Assembly: GCA_034506255.1 (NCBI GenBank)
Contig: JAPDPX010000001.1
Coordinates: 623,567 to 687,566, forward strand
Reading direction: 5' to 3'
From: a candidate division KSB1 bacterium
Lineage (GTDB): Bacteria > Zhuqueibacterota > Zhuqueibacteria > Zhuqueibacterales > Zhuqueibacteraceae
DNA length: 64,000 nucleotides
The notes below the pieces were generated by a model that did not search any database, had not been told where the DNA came from, and saw nothing but the letters and a program-made list of their open reading frames with translations. The position numbers and the translations under genes are program-made. Of the stretch, positions 9,285 to 18,637 are shown piece by piece. Positions within the stretch are counted from its first letter, which is position 1. Every line of letters begins with the position of its first letter.

Positions 9285-9776
9285 GTGAACAGCAAGCGCT
9301 ACCTGCATGTGTTGCAAACCACCATGCGACTCCCGCTGCCGCGCAGTGAGGTCTTTCCCTTTTTTGCCGAGGCCGCCAATCTCGGCCGCATCACCCCGCC
9401 CGAGATGCATTTTCAAATTCTCACACCCCTGCCCATCGTGATCGCGGCGGGCACCCTCATCGACTATCGCATCCGTCTGTTCGGAATTCCCCTGCGCTGG
9501 CAGACGTTGATTTCAAAGTGGGAGCCGCCGCACGTTTTTGTTGACGAACAATTGCGCGGACCCTATGCTGTGTGGATTCACACCCATCGCTTCCACGAGC
9601 AGGCCGGCGAAACCCTGATTGAAGACGAAGTGCAATACCGCCTGCCCCTGGCGCCGCTCGGGGAGGCGGCCCTGCCATTGGTCCAACGCCAGCTCGCGCG
9701 CATTTTCCGTTATCGCCAGCAGGCGGTGGAGAGCATTCTGCTGTCGGGCAGGGCGCTACAGCCGGCGAGGCTCTGA
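9285..9776 (+). CDS. SRPBCC-family (START-like) ligand-binding protein
   Basis: The 163-residue protein reads from a GTG at 9285 preceded by GAGGGA. Residues 5-150 fit the polyketide-cyclase/SRPBCC fold (COG4276-like): [28 protein letters not shown] and [11 protein letters not shown]. No signal peptide or membrane segment is seen. The family binds hydrophobic ligands; the ligand here is unknown. It is the last gene of the rightward run. The 154 bases before it hold no gene. A longer frame from 9168 lacks a ribosome site. Confidence 0.78.
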   Translation: MNSKRYLHVLQTTMRLPLPRSEVFPFFAEAANLGRITPPEMHFQILTPLPIVIAAGTLIDYRIRLFGIPLRWQTLISKWEPPHVFVDEQLRGPYAVWIHTHRFHEQAGETLIEDEVQYRLPLAPLGEAALPLVQRQLARIFRYRQQAVESILLSGRALQPARL

Positions 9777-9839
9777 CACGAGTGTGCCGCGCAGGGGAGA
9801 CCCTCGTCGAAATTTTTGCAGTCCGGCAGAGGGTTGGGC

Positions 9840-10766
9840 TTATGTTTGCGCCGGGTCCTCGCCGCGCCGCCGCAGGATCGCCACACCCGCGGCATAGGCT
9901 GCGAATGCCAGCAGGATGCCCGCCAGCGGATCAACTGCATGATGATAACCCAGGTAAACCGTGGCCAGTGCGACACCGAACGCCAGTGGCAGCAGCAGGC
10001 AGCTCAGACGGCGGTTGAAACGCCAGGTGGTGAGTGCCCACGCCATCGCGCCGGAAACATGGGTGGAGGGAAAGCAGCCGCCGGCGATGGCGCCTTGTGC
10101 CTGCAAATGCCTGGTCAACGGCCCGAAGAGGTAGCCGCTGTATTCCGTGGTGCGCAGGGCATTGAGCGAATCGATCATGCGCGGGCACAGCGAAGGGAAG
10201 GCATAGAACAGCACGAAGTTGGCGCAATAGCACAACGTCACGATGGCAAGGGCCGCCATGGTTTCGGCAAATTTGCCGCGCAGAAAAAGCGGCAGGGTGG
10301 CCAGCGGCAGAAACAGGTAGTAGGAAACATAAAAGACATTCATCAGTTCGTCCAGCCAGGGCCGGTAAAATTGCTGCACCCAAATCGTGGGATGCACGCC
10401 GAACAGCAGCTTGTCGAGCTGGACCAGTGTCTCCGTGGCTGAATAGTCGCCGGTGAACATGCGATTCATGTGGTTCATCTCGAAGTAGCCGTAGAACATC
10501 ACCACCAGCGGATAGAAGGTGCGCAGAAACCAAAGCAGGCGCGTGCGGGGGTGTTTTTCGCCGGTGCGAATGATCTCCAAAAATGAAACCACCAGTATGA
10601 GGTGGATGGCGGCATCCTGCGGCCAATTGGGAACATGGTGATGAAAGAAGGGCAGCAACACGGCAAGCAGAGCGAGGTAGCCGATGGCCAGGATGTCCAT
10701 CAGGCGAAAGTGCAGGCCGCTGTAGCGCCCCGGCCAGCAACGCCGCACTGCGGTAAGAAGTGTCAC
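9840..10766 (-). CDS. PAP2-superfamily membrane phosphatase / inositolphosphotransferase-like
   Basis: The 308-residue leftward protein starts at GTG 10766 right behind AAGGAG. It has about six to eight hydrophobic segments and the late PAP2 signature blocks: CFPSTHVSGAMAW (catalytic histidine) and YLGYHHAVDPLAG. The early part, with MFYGYFEMNHMNRM and a quinol-like region, resembles the inositolphosphotransferase (AUR1/Ipt1-like) branch of PAP2 proteins. It probably acts on lipid phosphates or transfers lipid headgroups in the cytoplasmic membrane. It converges with the SRPBCC gene across 63 bases. An ATG further upstream (10850) is in frame but has no ribosome site. Confidence 0.82.
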   Translation of the reverse strand: MTLLTAVRRCWPGRYSGLHFRLMDILAIGYLALLAVLLPFFHHHVPNWPQDAAIHLILVVSFLEIIRTGEKHPRTRLLWFLRTFYPLVVMFYGYFEMNHMNRMFTGDYSATETLVQLDKLLFGVHPTIWVQQFYRPWLDELMNVFYVSYYLFLPLATLPLFLRGKFAETMAALAIVTLCYCANFVLFYAFPSLCPRMIDSLNALRTTEYSGYLFGPLTRHLQAQGAIAGGCFPSTHVSGAMAWALTTWRFNRRLSCLLLPLAFGVALATVYLGYHHAVDPLAGILLAFAAYAAGVAILRRRGEDPAQT

Positions 10767-10798
10767 GTCGTCTCCTTGAGCAGGTGATTGGAAAACGA

Positions 10799-10827
10799 AA
10801 TATAGCGAATCACCTGCCGCCGGGCAA
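10799..10827 (-). promoter_or_regulatory. Sigma-70-like promoter of the PAP2 gene
   Basis: On the minus strand TTGCCC (10827-10822), 17 bp, then TATATT (10804-10799) lie about 35 bases before the GTG at 10766. The -35 box is poor, the -10 box matches the other candidates. Confidence 0.45.
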
Positions 10828-11091
10828 ATCCAGTGTGGGAAATGCGGCAATTTGTTGTATGCGGAATATTTCTTTCCGGGAGGGCATCGTCAAGCAGTCT
10901 CCCATGTTCAGGCGTGCTTTCTACTCCCGCGCGAGTGCGGCACGTTCAGGAAACGCGGCGAAGTCATGGCACTGCCACCCGCTTGGGAGGGCAGCCGCGC
11001 GCGCCACAGCGCAACCATGAATACGCCGCGCCTCCCCATGCCCGGGTGCATGACCAATCATGGTGAACGGTTAACCGGCAGGCAGGTGAAA

Positions 11092-13512
11092 ATGAAAAAC
11101 GTGTCTGGTGTTGCAGCAGTCCTGCTGCTCTTCTCACTCGGCTTCGGTCAGACAACCTACAAAACCCCACCACGCGAGGTCGTCGCCATTCTCGATGCTC
11201 CGCCTCCGCCCCTGGTGGAAATGAGCCCGCAGCAGGAGGCACTTTTGCTGGTGGATTACCGGCCGCATCCCGCGCTCGAGTTGCTGGCGCAGCCGGTGTT
11301 GAAGCTTGCCGGCGTTCGCCTCAATCCCAATCTCGGCAACCGGCAGCGGCTGTCGCAATACACCCGCCTCGCCGTAAACTGGCTGCAACGCGGTCGGACG
11401 GTGGTGATCGACGCGCCCACTGACGGCCGTCTCGGCATGCCGAAGTGGTCTTACAATGGCGCCAGGCTCGCCTTCACGCATGATCTCTCTGATGGCGTGG
11501 AGTTGTGGGTCGCCGAGGCCGCAACCGGCAAAGCCCGGCTGCTCCCGGGCGTGCGGGTCAGTGACATGTTGACCACACCGTTTCGCTGGACGAGTGACAA
11601 CGAACATTTGCTTGTCCTGCTTGTGCCGGCGGAGCGCGGCGCGCCGCCACCGGCGCCATTGGTTCCCACCGGCCCCATCATTGAAGAAACTGCCGGAAAA
11701 TTCGCGAAGGTCATGACCTTCCAGGATCTGCTGCGCAATGAGCATGACGAGCGGTTGTTCGAGCACTTCGCCACCACGCAATTGGCGCTGGTGCATGCGG
11801 TCAGCGGGGAAATCACCGCCATTGGCGCACCGGCGATGATCATGGCTGTGGAATTTTCCCCGGATGAAAAATTCCTGCTGGTAACCCGGGTTAAACGGCC
11901 GTTTTCGTATCGCGTACCCTACTTTCGTTTCACGCGCGTGATCGAAGTGTGGGACCGCCAGGGCAGGGTGCTGGCAACCATCGCGGATCTGCCCATCGCT
12001 GATGAAATTCCCACCCAGGGCGTGGCGGTGGGACCGCGCGAGGTGGGCTGGCAGCCGCGGCATCCCGCCAAACTCCTGTGGGTCGAGGCGCTGGATGGCG
12101 GCGACCCCCTCAAAAAAGTGCCGCAACGCGACAAACTCATGACTCTGGCTGCGCCGTTCAGCGCTGCGCCAGCGGAGGTCATGCGGATACAGCATCGTTT
12201 TGCCGGAATTGACTGGCTGGCGAAGCGCGAGGAGGTGCTGTTGACCGAATACGACCGCGACCGGCGCTGGCGCACGACGGCATGGGTCAACCTGGCCAAG
12301 CCGGCCGCACACCGCAAAGTCATTTTCGACCTCAGCGTCAATGATGCCTATGGCGATCCCGGCCAGCCGGTTTATGAAACACGCACAACCGGTGAAACGG
12401 TGTTGCTGCAGGATGGCGATTGGATCTACCTGAACGCACGCGGCGCCTCCCCGGAGGGTGCCCGGCCCCGCCTCGATCGTTTGAACCTGAAAACCCTGGC
12501 CAGGCAAACGCTGTTTCAAACCCAGCCCAACTCCTTCGAACCCTTTCTCTCTTTTGTCGCAGGCAGCCGCAATCTCATTCTCACACGCTATGAGTCGCCA
12601 AGGGAACCGCCCAACTATTTCATGGTGGATTTGAAAAAGAAGACGCGCACGACGCTCACCGATTTCAGAGATCCGGCACCACAGCTCACCGGCTTGCGCA
12701 AGGAGCTGGTGAAATACCACCGGCCTGATGGAGTGCCGCTCTCCGGCACCCTTTATTTGCCGCCCGGCTATGAAAGCGGCTCGCGCCTGCCCGTGGTGAT
12801 ATGGGCCTATCCGCTGGAATACTCGGACGCCGGCACTGCCGGGCAGGTGCGGGGCTCGCCGCATACCTTCACTTTCCTGCGGGGTGCTTCGCCGCTGTTC
12901 TTTTTGACCCAGGGGTATGCCGTTTTCATGGATGCCACCATGCCGGTGGTCGGTGATCCGGAGACCATGAACGATACGTTCGTGGAGCAGATCGTGGCCG
13001 CGGGCCGTGCCGCCATCGACAAGCTCGATTCCATGGGTGTGATCGACCGCACGCGCGTATGTGTGGCCGGCCACAGCTATGGCGCCTTTATGACAGCCAA
13101 TCTGCTGGCACATTCCGACGATTTTGCCGCCGGCATCGCACGCAGCGGCGCGTACAACCGCTCGCTTACGCCCTTCGGCTTTCAGAATGAGCGACGCTCC
13201 TTTTGGGAGGCCCCGGAGATTTACATGAGGGTTTCGCCGTTCACGCACGCCCATAAAATCAATGAGCCCCTTTTGCTCATTCATGGCGAGGCGGACAACA
13301 ACCCCGGCACCCATACCATGCAATCCGAGCGGCTGTTTCAAGCCATCAAGGGCAATGGCGGCACGGCGCGGCTGGTGCTGCTGCCGCTTGAAAGTCACGG
13401 CTACGTCGCCCGCGAGTCGGTGCTGCACACACTGGCAGAAATGTTCGAGTGGTGCGAGAAACACGTCAAACACCGTTCTGCCGGTCCGAACCGGCAGGCG
13501 CCGCCACAGTGA
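11092..13512 (+). CDS. S9-family prolyl oligopeptidase-like peptidase (glutamyl-endopeptidase type)
   Basis: The 806-residue protein has an N-terminal signal peptide (MKNVSGVAAVLLLFSLGFG then Q), a beta-propeller half with WSYNGARLAFTHD and EFSPDEKFLLV blades, and a C-terminal alpha/beta-hydrolase. Catalytic residues visible are Ser662 in GHSYGAFM, Asp in HGEADNNPGT and His in LESHGYVARES. The opening region ALLLVDYRPHP...LAQPVLKLAGVRLNP is typical of the S9D glutamyl-endopeptidase-like group, including plant chloroplast GEP. Start 11092 follows GGCAGGTGAAA; the frame extends 240 bases further up without support. An exported peptidase fits the surrounding peptide-degradation genes. The 325-base divergent region upstream holds only the PAP2 promoter. 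Confidence 0.9.
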   Translation: MKNVSGVAAVLLLFSLGFGQTTYKTPPREVVAILDAPPPPLVEMSPQQEALLLVDYRPHPALELLAQPVLKLAGVRLNPNLGNRQRLSQYTRLAVNWLQRGRTVVIDAPTDGRLGMPKWSYNGARLAFTHDLSDGVELWVAEAATGKARLLPGVRVSDMLTTPFRWTSDNEHLLVLLVPAERGAPPPAPLVPTGPIIEETAGKFAKVMTFQDLLRNEHDERLFEHFATTQLALVHAVSGEITAIGAPAMIMAVEFSPDEKFLLVTRVKRPFSYRVPYFRFTRVIEVWDRQGRVLATIADLPIADEIPTQGVAVGPREVGWQPRHPAKLLWVEALDGGDPLKKVPQRDKLMTLAAPFSAAPAEVMRIQHRFAGIDWLAKREEVLLTEYDRDRRWRTTAWVNLAKPAAHRKVIFDLSVNDAYGDPGQPVYETRTTGETVLLQDGDWIYLNARGASPEGARPRLDRLNLKTLARQTLFQTQPNSFEPFLSFVAGSRNLILTRYESPREPPNYFMVDLKKKTRTTLTDFRDPAPQLTGLRKELVKYHRPDGVPLSGTLYLPPGYESGSRLPVVIWAYPLEYSDAGTAGQVRGSPHTFTFLRGASPLFFLTQGYAVFMDATMPVVGDPETMNDTFVEQIVAAGRAAIDKLDSMGVIDRTRVCVAGHSYGAFMTANLLAHSDDFAAGIARSGAYNRSLTPFGFQNERRSFWEAPEIYMRVSPFTHAHKINEPLLLIHGEADNNPGTHTMQSERLFQAIKGNGGTARLVLLPLESHGYVARESVLHTLAEMFEWCEKHVKHRSAGPNRQAPPQ

Positions 13513-13869
13513 TTTTGGAGGCACAAGCTTAATTGGAAGCGCAGGCGCTCCGCCGTCTGCTTTGCCCACCCAGACGGCCTTTGAAAAGCGACTTTTGCAT
13601 GGCGGCGCGTCTCCCGCCACGCCCGGCCGCATCGCAGAGAGTTTTGAGTGCCATCAGATTTTTGTGGGCAGTTGACAACAACGAACCGCTGCGCACCCGT
13701 CTCGGGTGTTTTATGTGTTCCATGCTGATCAATGTGGGTAAATCGGAATGCGGCGATAGACAAATTCCCCGGACGCTGATTTGCGCAGTGTCGCGCTAAT
13801 GTTTCTCAGTGGCAAGCTGGAAAAAGCGGCGTCGTTAAAATCTCTGCGCCAGAATGGTGTTTTTAGGGT

Positions 13870-14015
13870 AATTTGCCATGCCACGCGCGGCATCCATAAG
13901 AATGAAAATGAGCTTTCGTAGTCGTGCCCTCAGGCACCGACCCTGAAGGGTCTGCTACAAAAATCTTTTTGTGGCAATTTGCCATGCCCGTATGGGCACC
14001 ATCGGGATGAAAATG
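13870..14015. repeat. Two direct-repeat units with small palindromes
   Basis: AATTTGCCATGCC recurs at 13870-13882 and 13976-13988, each followed after about 20 bases by (A/G)ATGAAAATG (ending 13910 and 14015). Each unit contains a dyad: ATGCC-N6-GGCAT at 13878-13893 and TGCCC-GTAT-GGGCA at 13984-13997. Between them lies the palindrome GACCCTGAAGGGTC (13939-13952). The arrangement resembles a REP/BIME-like intergenic element. The 900-base gap 13513-14426 has no convincing gene. Confidence 0.55.
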
Positions 14016-14182
14016 TCGCACAGACTTTTTATCTGCCTGCAGGCTGGCGGCCTGTGTTGCGGTATTTTTACGGCATGCGATGACAAGGCAAACGCGGGTG
14101 TGGGGAAACGCTCGTGGGCAAAACCCCGCGGTCAAAGTCCTGTCATGCATAACCTCCATCAATCAACATCGGGCCAGATTAC

Positions 14183-14408
14183 TTGAATTTTGCACCCGTA
14201 TGGATTCCCTCTGCGAGGAATGCCGATTTGATCGCGAAACTCAACCACCCAGGGATGGTGCATAAAAAAATTGCAGGCAAACTTGCGGTCAACTCCGGCA
14301 GGAATGAATTGTTTTTGTCAAGCGGCATAGCGCATTTCCAAAAACTCCGGCAGCAGTGCCCCGTTTGGTTCTCCTGAAAAAAACGCGTCAGATCATGAGA
14401 AAGCCACA
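14183..14408 (-). repeat. Dispersed intergenic repeat, copy 1
   Basis: Read on the minus strand, this stretch aligns over its whole length with 31258-31492 on the plus strand. Shared blocks include CTTTCTCA, ATCTG, CGCG then a T-run, CCTGCCGGAGTTGAC, TTTTATGCACCA, TCGCGATCAAA and GGGTGCAAAATT. A short frame in it would encode LPELTASL...FAIKSAFLAEGI...GAKF, alike in both copies and with several synonymous differences. It abuts the kynureninase start region. Confidence 0.7.
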
Positions 14409-14504
14409 GATCACTGACGGAGTGTTGTGAACACGTCGTTTATTGCGAATAACAGCAGGCAACAGGCAAAATTCAGATCCACCCCAATCTCTTGCTGCGG
14501 ACAC

Positions 14505-15773
14505 ATGATCGAGTATCAAGCCAACCGCCATTTTGCCCTGGCAATGGATGCTGAAGATCCCCTGGCGGAATTTCGCTTCCGTTTCCATCTTCCCAAAACC
14601 AGGAGTGGCGAAGATTGTGTTTATCTGTGCGGCAATTCGCTCGGCCTGATGCCGAAGACGGCCAGAGCCCATGTCGAACAGGAGCTGAGTGACTGGGAGC
14701 GTCTGGCGGTGGAGGGACATGTCAAAGCCAGACATCCCTGGACGACCTATCACGAGCGTTTCACCCGCCAGCTCGCGAATCTGGTGGGTGCCAGGCCGGT
14801 GGAAGTGGTGGCGATGAACACGCTCACTGTCAACCTTCACCTGATGATGGTGTCTTTTTACCGGCCCACCCCGACGCGGCACCAGGTGGTGATGGAAGCC
14901 AATGCCTTTCCCTCCGACCTCTATGCGGTGCAATCTCAAATCGCCTTTCACGGCTATGATCCCGCCAGCTCGCTGGTGATGCTGCAACCCCGGCCGGGCG
15001 AGACCACATTGCGCACGGAGGACATGGAAGCTTATCTGCGTGAAAACGGCGAGCGGGTTGCCCTGGTCTTGCTGGGCGTGGTGAACTATTACACCGGCCA
15101 GGCTTTCGACATGCAGCGATTGACCCGGGCCGCGCATGCGCAGGGCTGCATGATCGGTTTCGATCTTGCACATGCGGTGGGCAATCTCCTGCTGCGGCTG
15201 CATGACTGGGAGGTCGATTTTGCGGTTTGGTGTTCCTACAAATATCTGAATGCCGGCCCGGGTGCCGTGGCGGGTTGTTTTGTGCACGAGCGCCACGGTC
15301 ACGCGCGTGACCTGCCGCGTTTCGCGGGCTGGTGGGGTCACAATCCGGCCCGGCGATTTTTGATGGAGCCGGCATTCCAGCCGGTCTTTGGTGCGGAAGG
15401 CTGGCAGATCAGCAATCCGCCGATCCTCTCGCTGGCTCCCTTGAAAGCCTCCCTCGACCTGTTCGATGAAGTCGGCATGCCGCGCTTGCGCGCCAAGAGT
15501 GAACTGCTGACCGGTTATTTGGAATTCCTGCTCAATCAGTTCGGCGGCGATCTGCTCACCATCATCACACCGGCGGACAAGACCCAACGCGGAGCGCAGC
15601 TTTCCCTGCGCGTGCGCCGCAACGGCCGCGCTTTGTTGCAAGCTTTGCTGGCGCGCAATTTTATCTGCGATTGGCGCGAGCCCGATGTCATTCGGGTTGC
15701 CCCGGCACCGTTTTACAACACTTTTCTCGATGTCTACCGCTTTGCCGGTGCCGTGCGCGGCAGCCTGCTGTAA
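14505..15773 (+). CDS. kynU: Kynureninase
   Basis: The 422-residue PLP enzyme closely follows eukaryotic and bacterial kynureninases, which split kynurenine to anthranilate and alanine in tryptophan breakdown. Visible are YLCGNSLGLMPK, MNTLTVNLHLMM, EANAFPSDLYAVQSQ, FDLAHAVGNL and the lysine block WCSYKYLNAGPG (Lys246). ISNPPIL and LTGYLEFL are also family-typical. Length fits the family. Start choice is uncertain: ATG 14505 begins at the usual place but has a weak ribosome site, while a GTG at 14427 follows GGAG and would add 26 residues next to the repeat. No other kynurenine-pathway gene is in the window, so its role may be general tryptophan catabolism. Confidence 0.93.
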   Translation: MIEYQANRHFALAMDAEDPLAEFRFRFHLPKTRSGEDCVYLCGNSLGLMPKTARAHVEQELSDWERLAVEGHVKARHPWTTYHERFTRQLANLVGARPVEVVAMNTLTVNLHLMMVSFYRPTPTRHQVVMEANAFPSDLYAVQSQIAFHGYDPASSLVMLQPRPGETTLRTEDMEAYLRENGERVALVLLGVVNYYTGQAFDMQRLTRAAHAQGCMIGFDLAHAVGNLLLRLHDWEVDFAVWCSYKYLNAGPGAVAGCFVHERHGHARDLPRFAGWWGHNPARRFLMEPAFQPVFGAEGWQISNPPILSLAPLKASLDLFDEVGMPRLRAKSELLTGYLEFLLNQFGGDLLTIITPADKTQRGAQLSLRVRRNGRALLQALLARNFICDWREPDVIRVAPAPFYNTFLDVYRFAGAVRGSLL

Positions 15774-16127
15774 AGCAACACCGGGGAAATGGCGGCCTGC
15801 GACTGGCATCTGTTCCATCCCCGCTCGCCCGGATTGTTGCCGTCCCACCCGTCCCGTTGCCGGCCATTTATTTTGCCTGGTGCAGTTTTGCCGTCGCGGT
15901 GTATGAGCACCTGCCGGTTTTTTCGCCGGGTTGCTTTGCGCACCGGCCGTTCGAGCTCTCTCGCGCTTTTCAGTGCGCGGCCGCAGATGCATGCGGTCGC
16001 GTCTTGCCGCGATGGTGACTGCCGCCGCTGTGCCGTTCCTCCCATCGGGACACTCACGCACTCGGTCAGGAATTGCGATTTCACGCTGCTCATCGAATGA
16101 ACGACAAGGCGCTTGCGAGGAGGCGGG
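15774..16127. other. Intergenic stretch without recognisable content
   Basis: Several short GC-rich open frames cross this 354-base gap, but none resembles a known family or has a good start. Only the GGAGGCGGG ribosome site of the next gene at its right end is identifiable. Confidence 0.4.
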
Positions 16128-17312
16128 ATGAAATTCAAGCAGACGGTCAAACGTGGCGCGCTGGTCTGCCTGGGTCTGGCGCTCATCGGCGCCGGACTTT
16201 TTTGGGGGTGGGCGCCCACTATGGTGGCGAAAAACTTGAATCGTGTGCACGCGCCTGCCGCCGCCCCGCCGCCGGCGGACGTGCAGCGTCTGCATGATTC
16301 ACTCTTTGTGGCAGATTTGCACGCGGATGCCCTGCTGTGGAATCGTGATTTGCTGGAGTGCGGCAGTTACGGCCATGTCGATATTCCGCGTCTGATCGAA
16401 GGCGGTGTGGCGCTGCAAGGCTTCACGGTGGTCACCAAAACGCCGCGGCATCTGAACATCGAACGCAACGACGACCGCAGCGATGACATCACCCTGCTGG
16501 CGATCGCGCAGCGCTGGCCGGTGGCCACCTGGTTCAGCTTGAAGGCGCGTGCGTTGCATCAGGCGCGCCGGCTGCATGAAGTGGCGGCGCGTTCCCGCGG
16601 GCGCTTCACCCTGATTCTCACTGCGCCGGATCTGGAGGCGTATCTGGCGCGCCGCGCCCACGAAAAAGGAATCACTGCCGGGTTTTTGGGGTTGGAGGGG
16701 TGTCATGCGCTAAACGGCGGGCTTGCCAGCGTGGACGAGCTGTATGCCGCCGGCTTTCGCATGCTGGGTCTGACACATTTTTTTGACAACCAGGTGGGCG
16801 GCTCGGCGCATGGCCTTGCCAAAGGCGGGTTGACGGCGTTTGGCCGGCGCGTGGTGCAGCGCGCGGAAGAGTTGGGCATGCTGATCGATCTCGCACATGC
16901 CTCTCCGCAACTGATCGAGGACGTGCTGGCAATCGCCCGGCGGCCGCTGGTGGTCTCACACGCCGGCCTGCGCGGCCATTGCGACAACCAGCGCAATCTC
17001 AGCGACGATCATGTGCGCCGCATTGCGGCCACCGGCGGCTTGATTGGCATCGGCTTTTGGGAAACCGCCTGTTGCGGCCACGACGCGGCGGCCATCGCGG
17101 CAGCCATGCGCTACGCCGTGGGTATTGCCGGTATCGATCACGTGGCGCTGGGCTCCGACTTCGACGGCGCGGTCAGCACGCCTTTCGACGCCAGCGGTAT
17201 GGTGCAACTGACCGCCGCATTGCAGCAGGCAGGCTTCAACCCCGCAGAGATCCGCAAAGTGATGGGCGACAACTTGAAGGAATTGTTGCGCCACCACCTG
17301 CCGCCCAGGTGA
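16128..17312 (+). CDS. M19 membrane dipeptidase (renal-dipeptidase family), exported
   Basis: The 394-residue protein starts at ATG 16128 behind GGAGGCGGG. Residues 12-32 form a membrane anchor or signal segment. Zinc-ligand motifs of the M19 family are in order: HADAL (His65, Asp67), GLEGCHALNGG (bridging Glu), DLAHAS, VSHAGLRGHCDNQRNLSDD, and GSDFDG. M19 enzymes hydrolyse dipeptides, often with D-residues at the C-terminal side. With the DmpA, M42 and S9 enzymes upstream it completes a set that can take peptides to free amino acids. It converges with the GWxTD gene 37 bases downstream. Confidence 0.92.
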   Translation: MKFKQTVKRGALVCLGLALIGAGLFWGWAPTMVAKNLNRVHAPAAAPPPADVQRLHDSLFVADLHADALLWNRDLLECGSYGHVDIPRLIEGGVALQGFTVVTKTPRHLNIERNDDRSDDITLLAIAQRWPVATWFSLKARALHQARRLHEVAARSRGRFTLILTAPDLEAYLARRAHEKGITAGFLGLEGCHALNGGLASVDELYAAGFRMLGLTHFFDNQVGGSAHGLAKGGLTAFGRRVVQRAEELGMLIDLAHASPQLIEDVLAIARRPLVVSHAGLRGHCDNQRNLSDDHVRRIAATGGLIGIGFWETACCGHDAAAIAAAMRYAVGIAGIDHVALGSDFDGAVSTPFDASGMVQLTAALQQAGFNPAEIRKVMGDNLKELLRHHLPPR

Positions 17313-17344
17313 TAAACCCGCGGGCGGCGGCCGTCATGCGCCTG

Positions 17345-17360
17345 CGGCTTTAAAAAGCCG
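17345..17360. terminator. Inverted repeat between convergent genes
   Basis: CGGCTTT-AA-AAAGCCG forms a hairpin in the convergent gap between the dipeptidase (+) and the GWxTD gene (-) and overlaps the latter's stop codon. The T/A-rich core could help termination in both directions, but there is no classic external T-run. Confidence 0.4.
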
Positions 17361-18621
17361 AGCTGATCAGGTTGGCATTGGTTTGACGGACCAGATGAAA
17401 GCGGCCGTCACCCTGTTCGTCATAGAAAACGAATTCGCGCGGCGGCTCCTCATAGCGCCAAATCTCGATGGTGCGGCCGTAGCGATCATACTGTCGCGAG
17501 ATTTCATCCGGCTGGCCGTAGATGACGTACACCCGCCCGCGATCGGTGGTCCAGCCCTGGCTTTTCCCCCACGCATAGCGTGAGTTGGCCTCGCCGACAC
17601 GCCAGTAGAACTCCTCCTCCAGCAAATTGGCACTCGCCTCCGGATTCGGGTTGCGTTCCTGCCAGAATTGATCGAGCAGGCGGCGCTGCTCCTCGGGCGG
17701 CGCATTTTTGATCTTCTTCCATTGTTCGCCGGTCATGATCAAACGCAGGGGCTCGATGTAGTCATCGAAGGCGCGGTTGTTGCGTGTCACCGCCGGACGA
17801 TTGGCCCAGCGCACCATCAGGCTGCGTTTGGAAACCGTTGTGCGGCCGTCGGAAGTGACGGTCATGCTGATTTCCAGGGGCCCCAGGCCAAGTTGCGTGG
17901 GAGGGATGGGGAAGATGATGTTGACGGTTTGCTGGCTGGCGGTGGTGTCAATGTCGGCGCGGTTGCTGTTGCCGGTTTCCTCGTGGCCGATGCGCAGCGT
18001 GGCCTGCAACCGGCCGCCGGCGCGCACATGCCGCGCCTGCGCGAAAGCATAAATCGTTTTGTTGAAACGCTGCTGAAAGGAGGGAATGACCTGCTCCTCG
18101 CGTGGGAACTCCCGGGGCGGGCTGTCGAGCAGAATCACATCGCTCAGCGTCAAGTCTTCGGCAAAAAGATTGCGAATCAGCACCGGTATCACCATGAAAC
18201 CGCGGCCTTTGGAGACGCGGTCGGTCACCATGACTTCGAGTTTGTATTCACCCGGCGGTGCCTGGAGAAAGTAGGCGACGCGCTGGTAGAGTGAATCCGG
18301 CTGCGTACTGTCATAGCTGCTGACCGTGATGGTGCGGGAGTCATCAATGAGCTGAACGGCATGGCCGCGATGATCGCGCAGCGCCAGGGTGAGCTCGAAT
18401 TGCGCAACGAAATTGGGCGTTTTGCGCTCGAACTGCAGGCTGCGATGCGGCACATCCAGAATCGTCCACAAGCGGTTCTGCCGCGTCGGGTCAATGATAT
18501 TGGCGGTCTGCACGCCGAATTTCAACACTCCGGTCGATTGTTGGCGGACGCCGAAGCGATGCGGCTGGCCGCTGCCGCATCCCAGCAGCAGGAGAGCCAG
18601 GCTGAAACAGATGTATTTCAT
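17350..18621 (-). CDS. GWxTD-domain lipoprotein
   Basis: The 423-residue protein begins MKYICFSLALLLLGCGSG, a lipoprotein signal with lipobox LLGC. The C-terminal third carries the GWxTD domain, seen as QGWTTDRGRVYVIYGQPDEI preceded by LDQFWQERNPNP. The domain is of unknown function and frequent in KSB1, Calditrichota and related FCB genomes. The middle is beta-rich. The gene lies 16 bases after the peptidase-propeller-barrel gene and is probably cotranscribed with it, suggesting an outer-membrane partnership. ATG 18621 follows AAGGACA; longer frames overlap the upstream gene. Confidence 0.85.
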   Translation of the reverse strand: MKYICFSLALLLLGCGSGQPHRFGVRQQSTGVLKFGVQTANIIDPTRQNRLWTILDVPHRSLQFERKTPNFVAQFELTLALRDHRGHAVQLIDDSRTITVSSYDSTQPDSLYQRVAYFLQAPPGEYKLEVMVTDRVSKGRGFMVIPVLIRNLFAEDLTLSDVILLDSPPREFPREEQVIPSFQQRFNKTIYAFAQARHVRAGGRLQATLRIGHEETGNSNRADIDTTASQQTVNIIFPIPPTQLGLGPLEISMTVTSDGRTTVSKRSLMVRWANRPAVTRNNRAFDDYIEPLRLIMTGEQWKKIKNAPPEEQRRLLDQFWQERNPNPEASANLLEEEFYWRVGEANSRYAWGKSQGWTTDRGRVYVIYGQPDEISRQYDRYGRTIEIWRYEEPPREFVFYDEQGDGRFHLVRQTNANLISSAF

Positions 18622-18637
18622 GGAACGGTGTCCTTGC

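Noticed and set aside
15789..16100. 103-codon frame between kynureninase and dipeptidase
   Set aside because: No recognisable family, cysteine/arginine-rich noise, no ribosome site.
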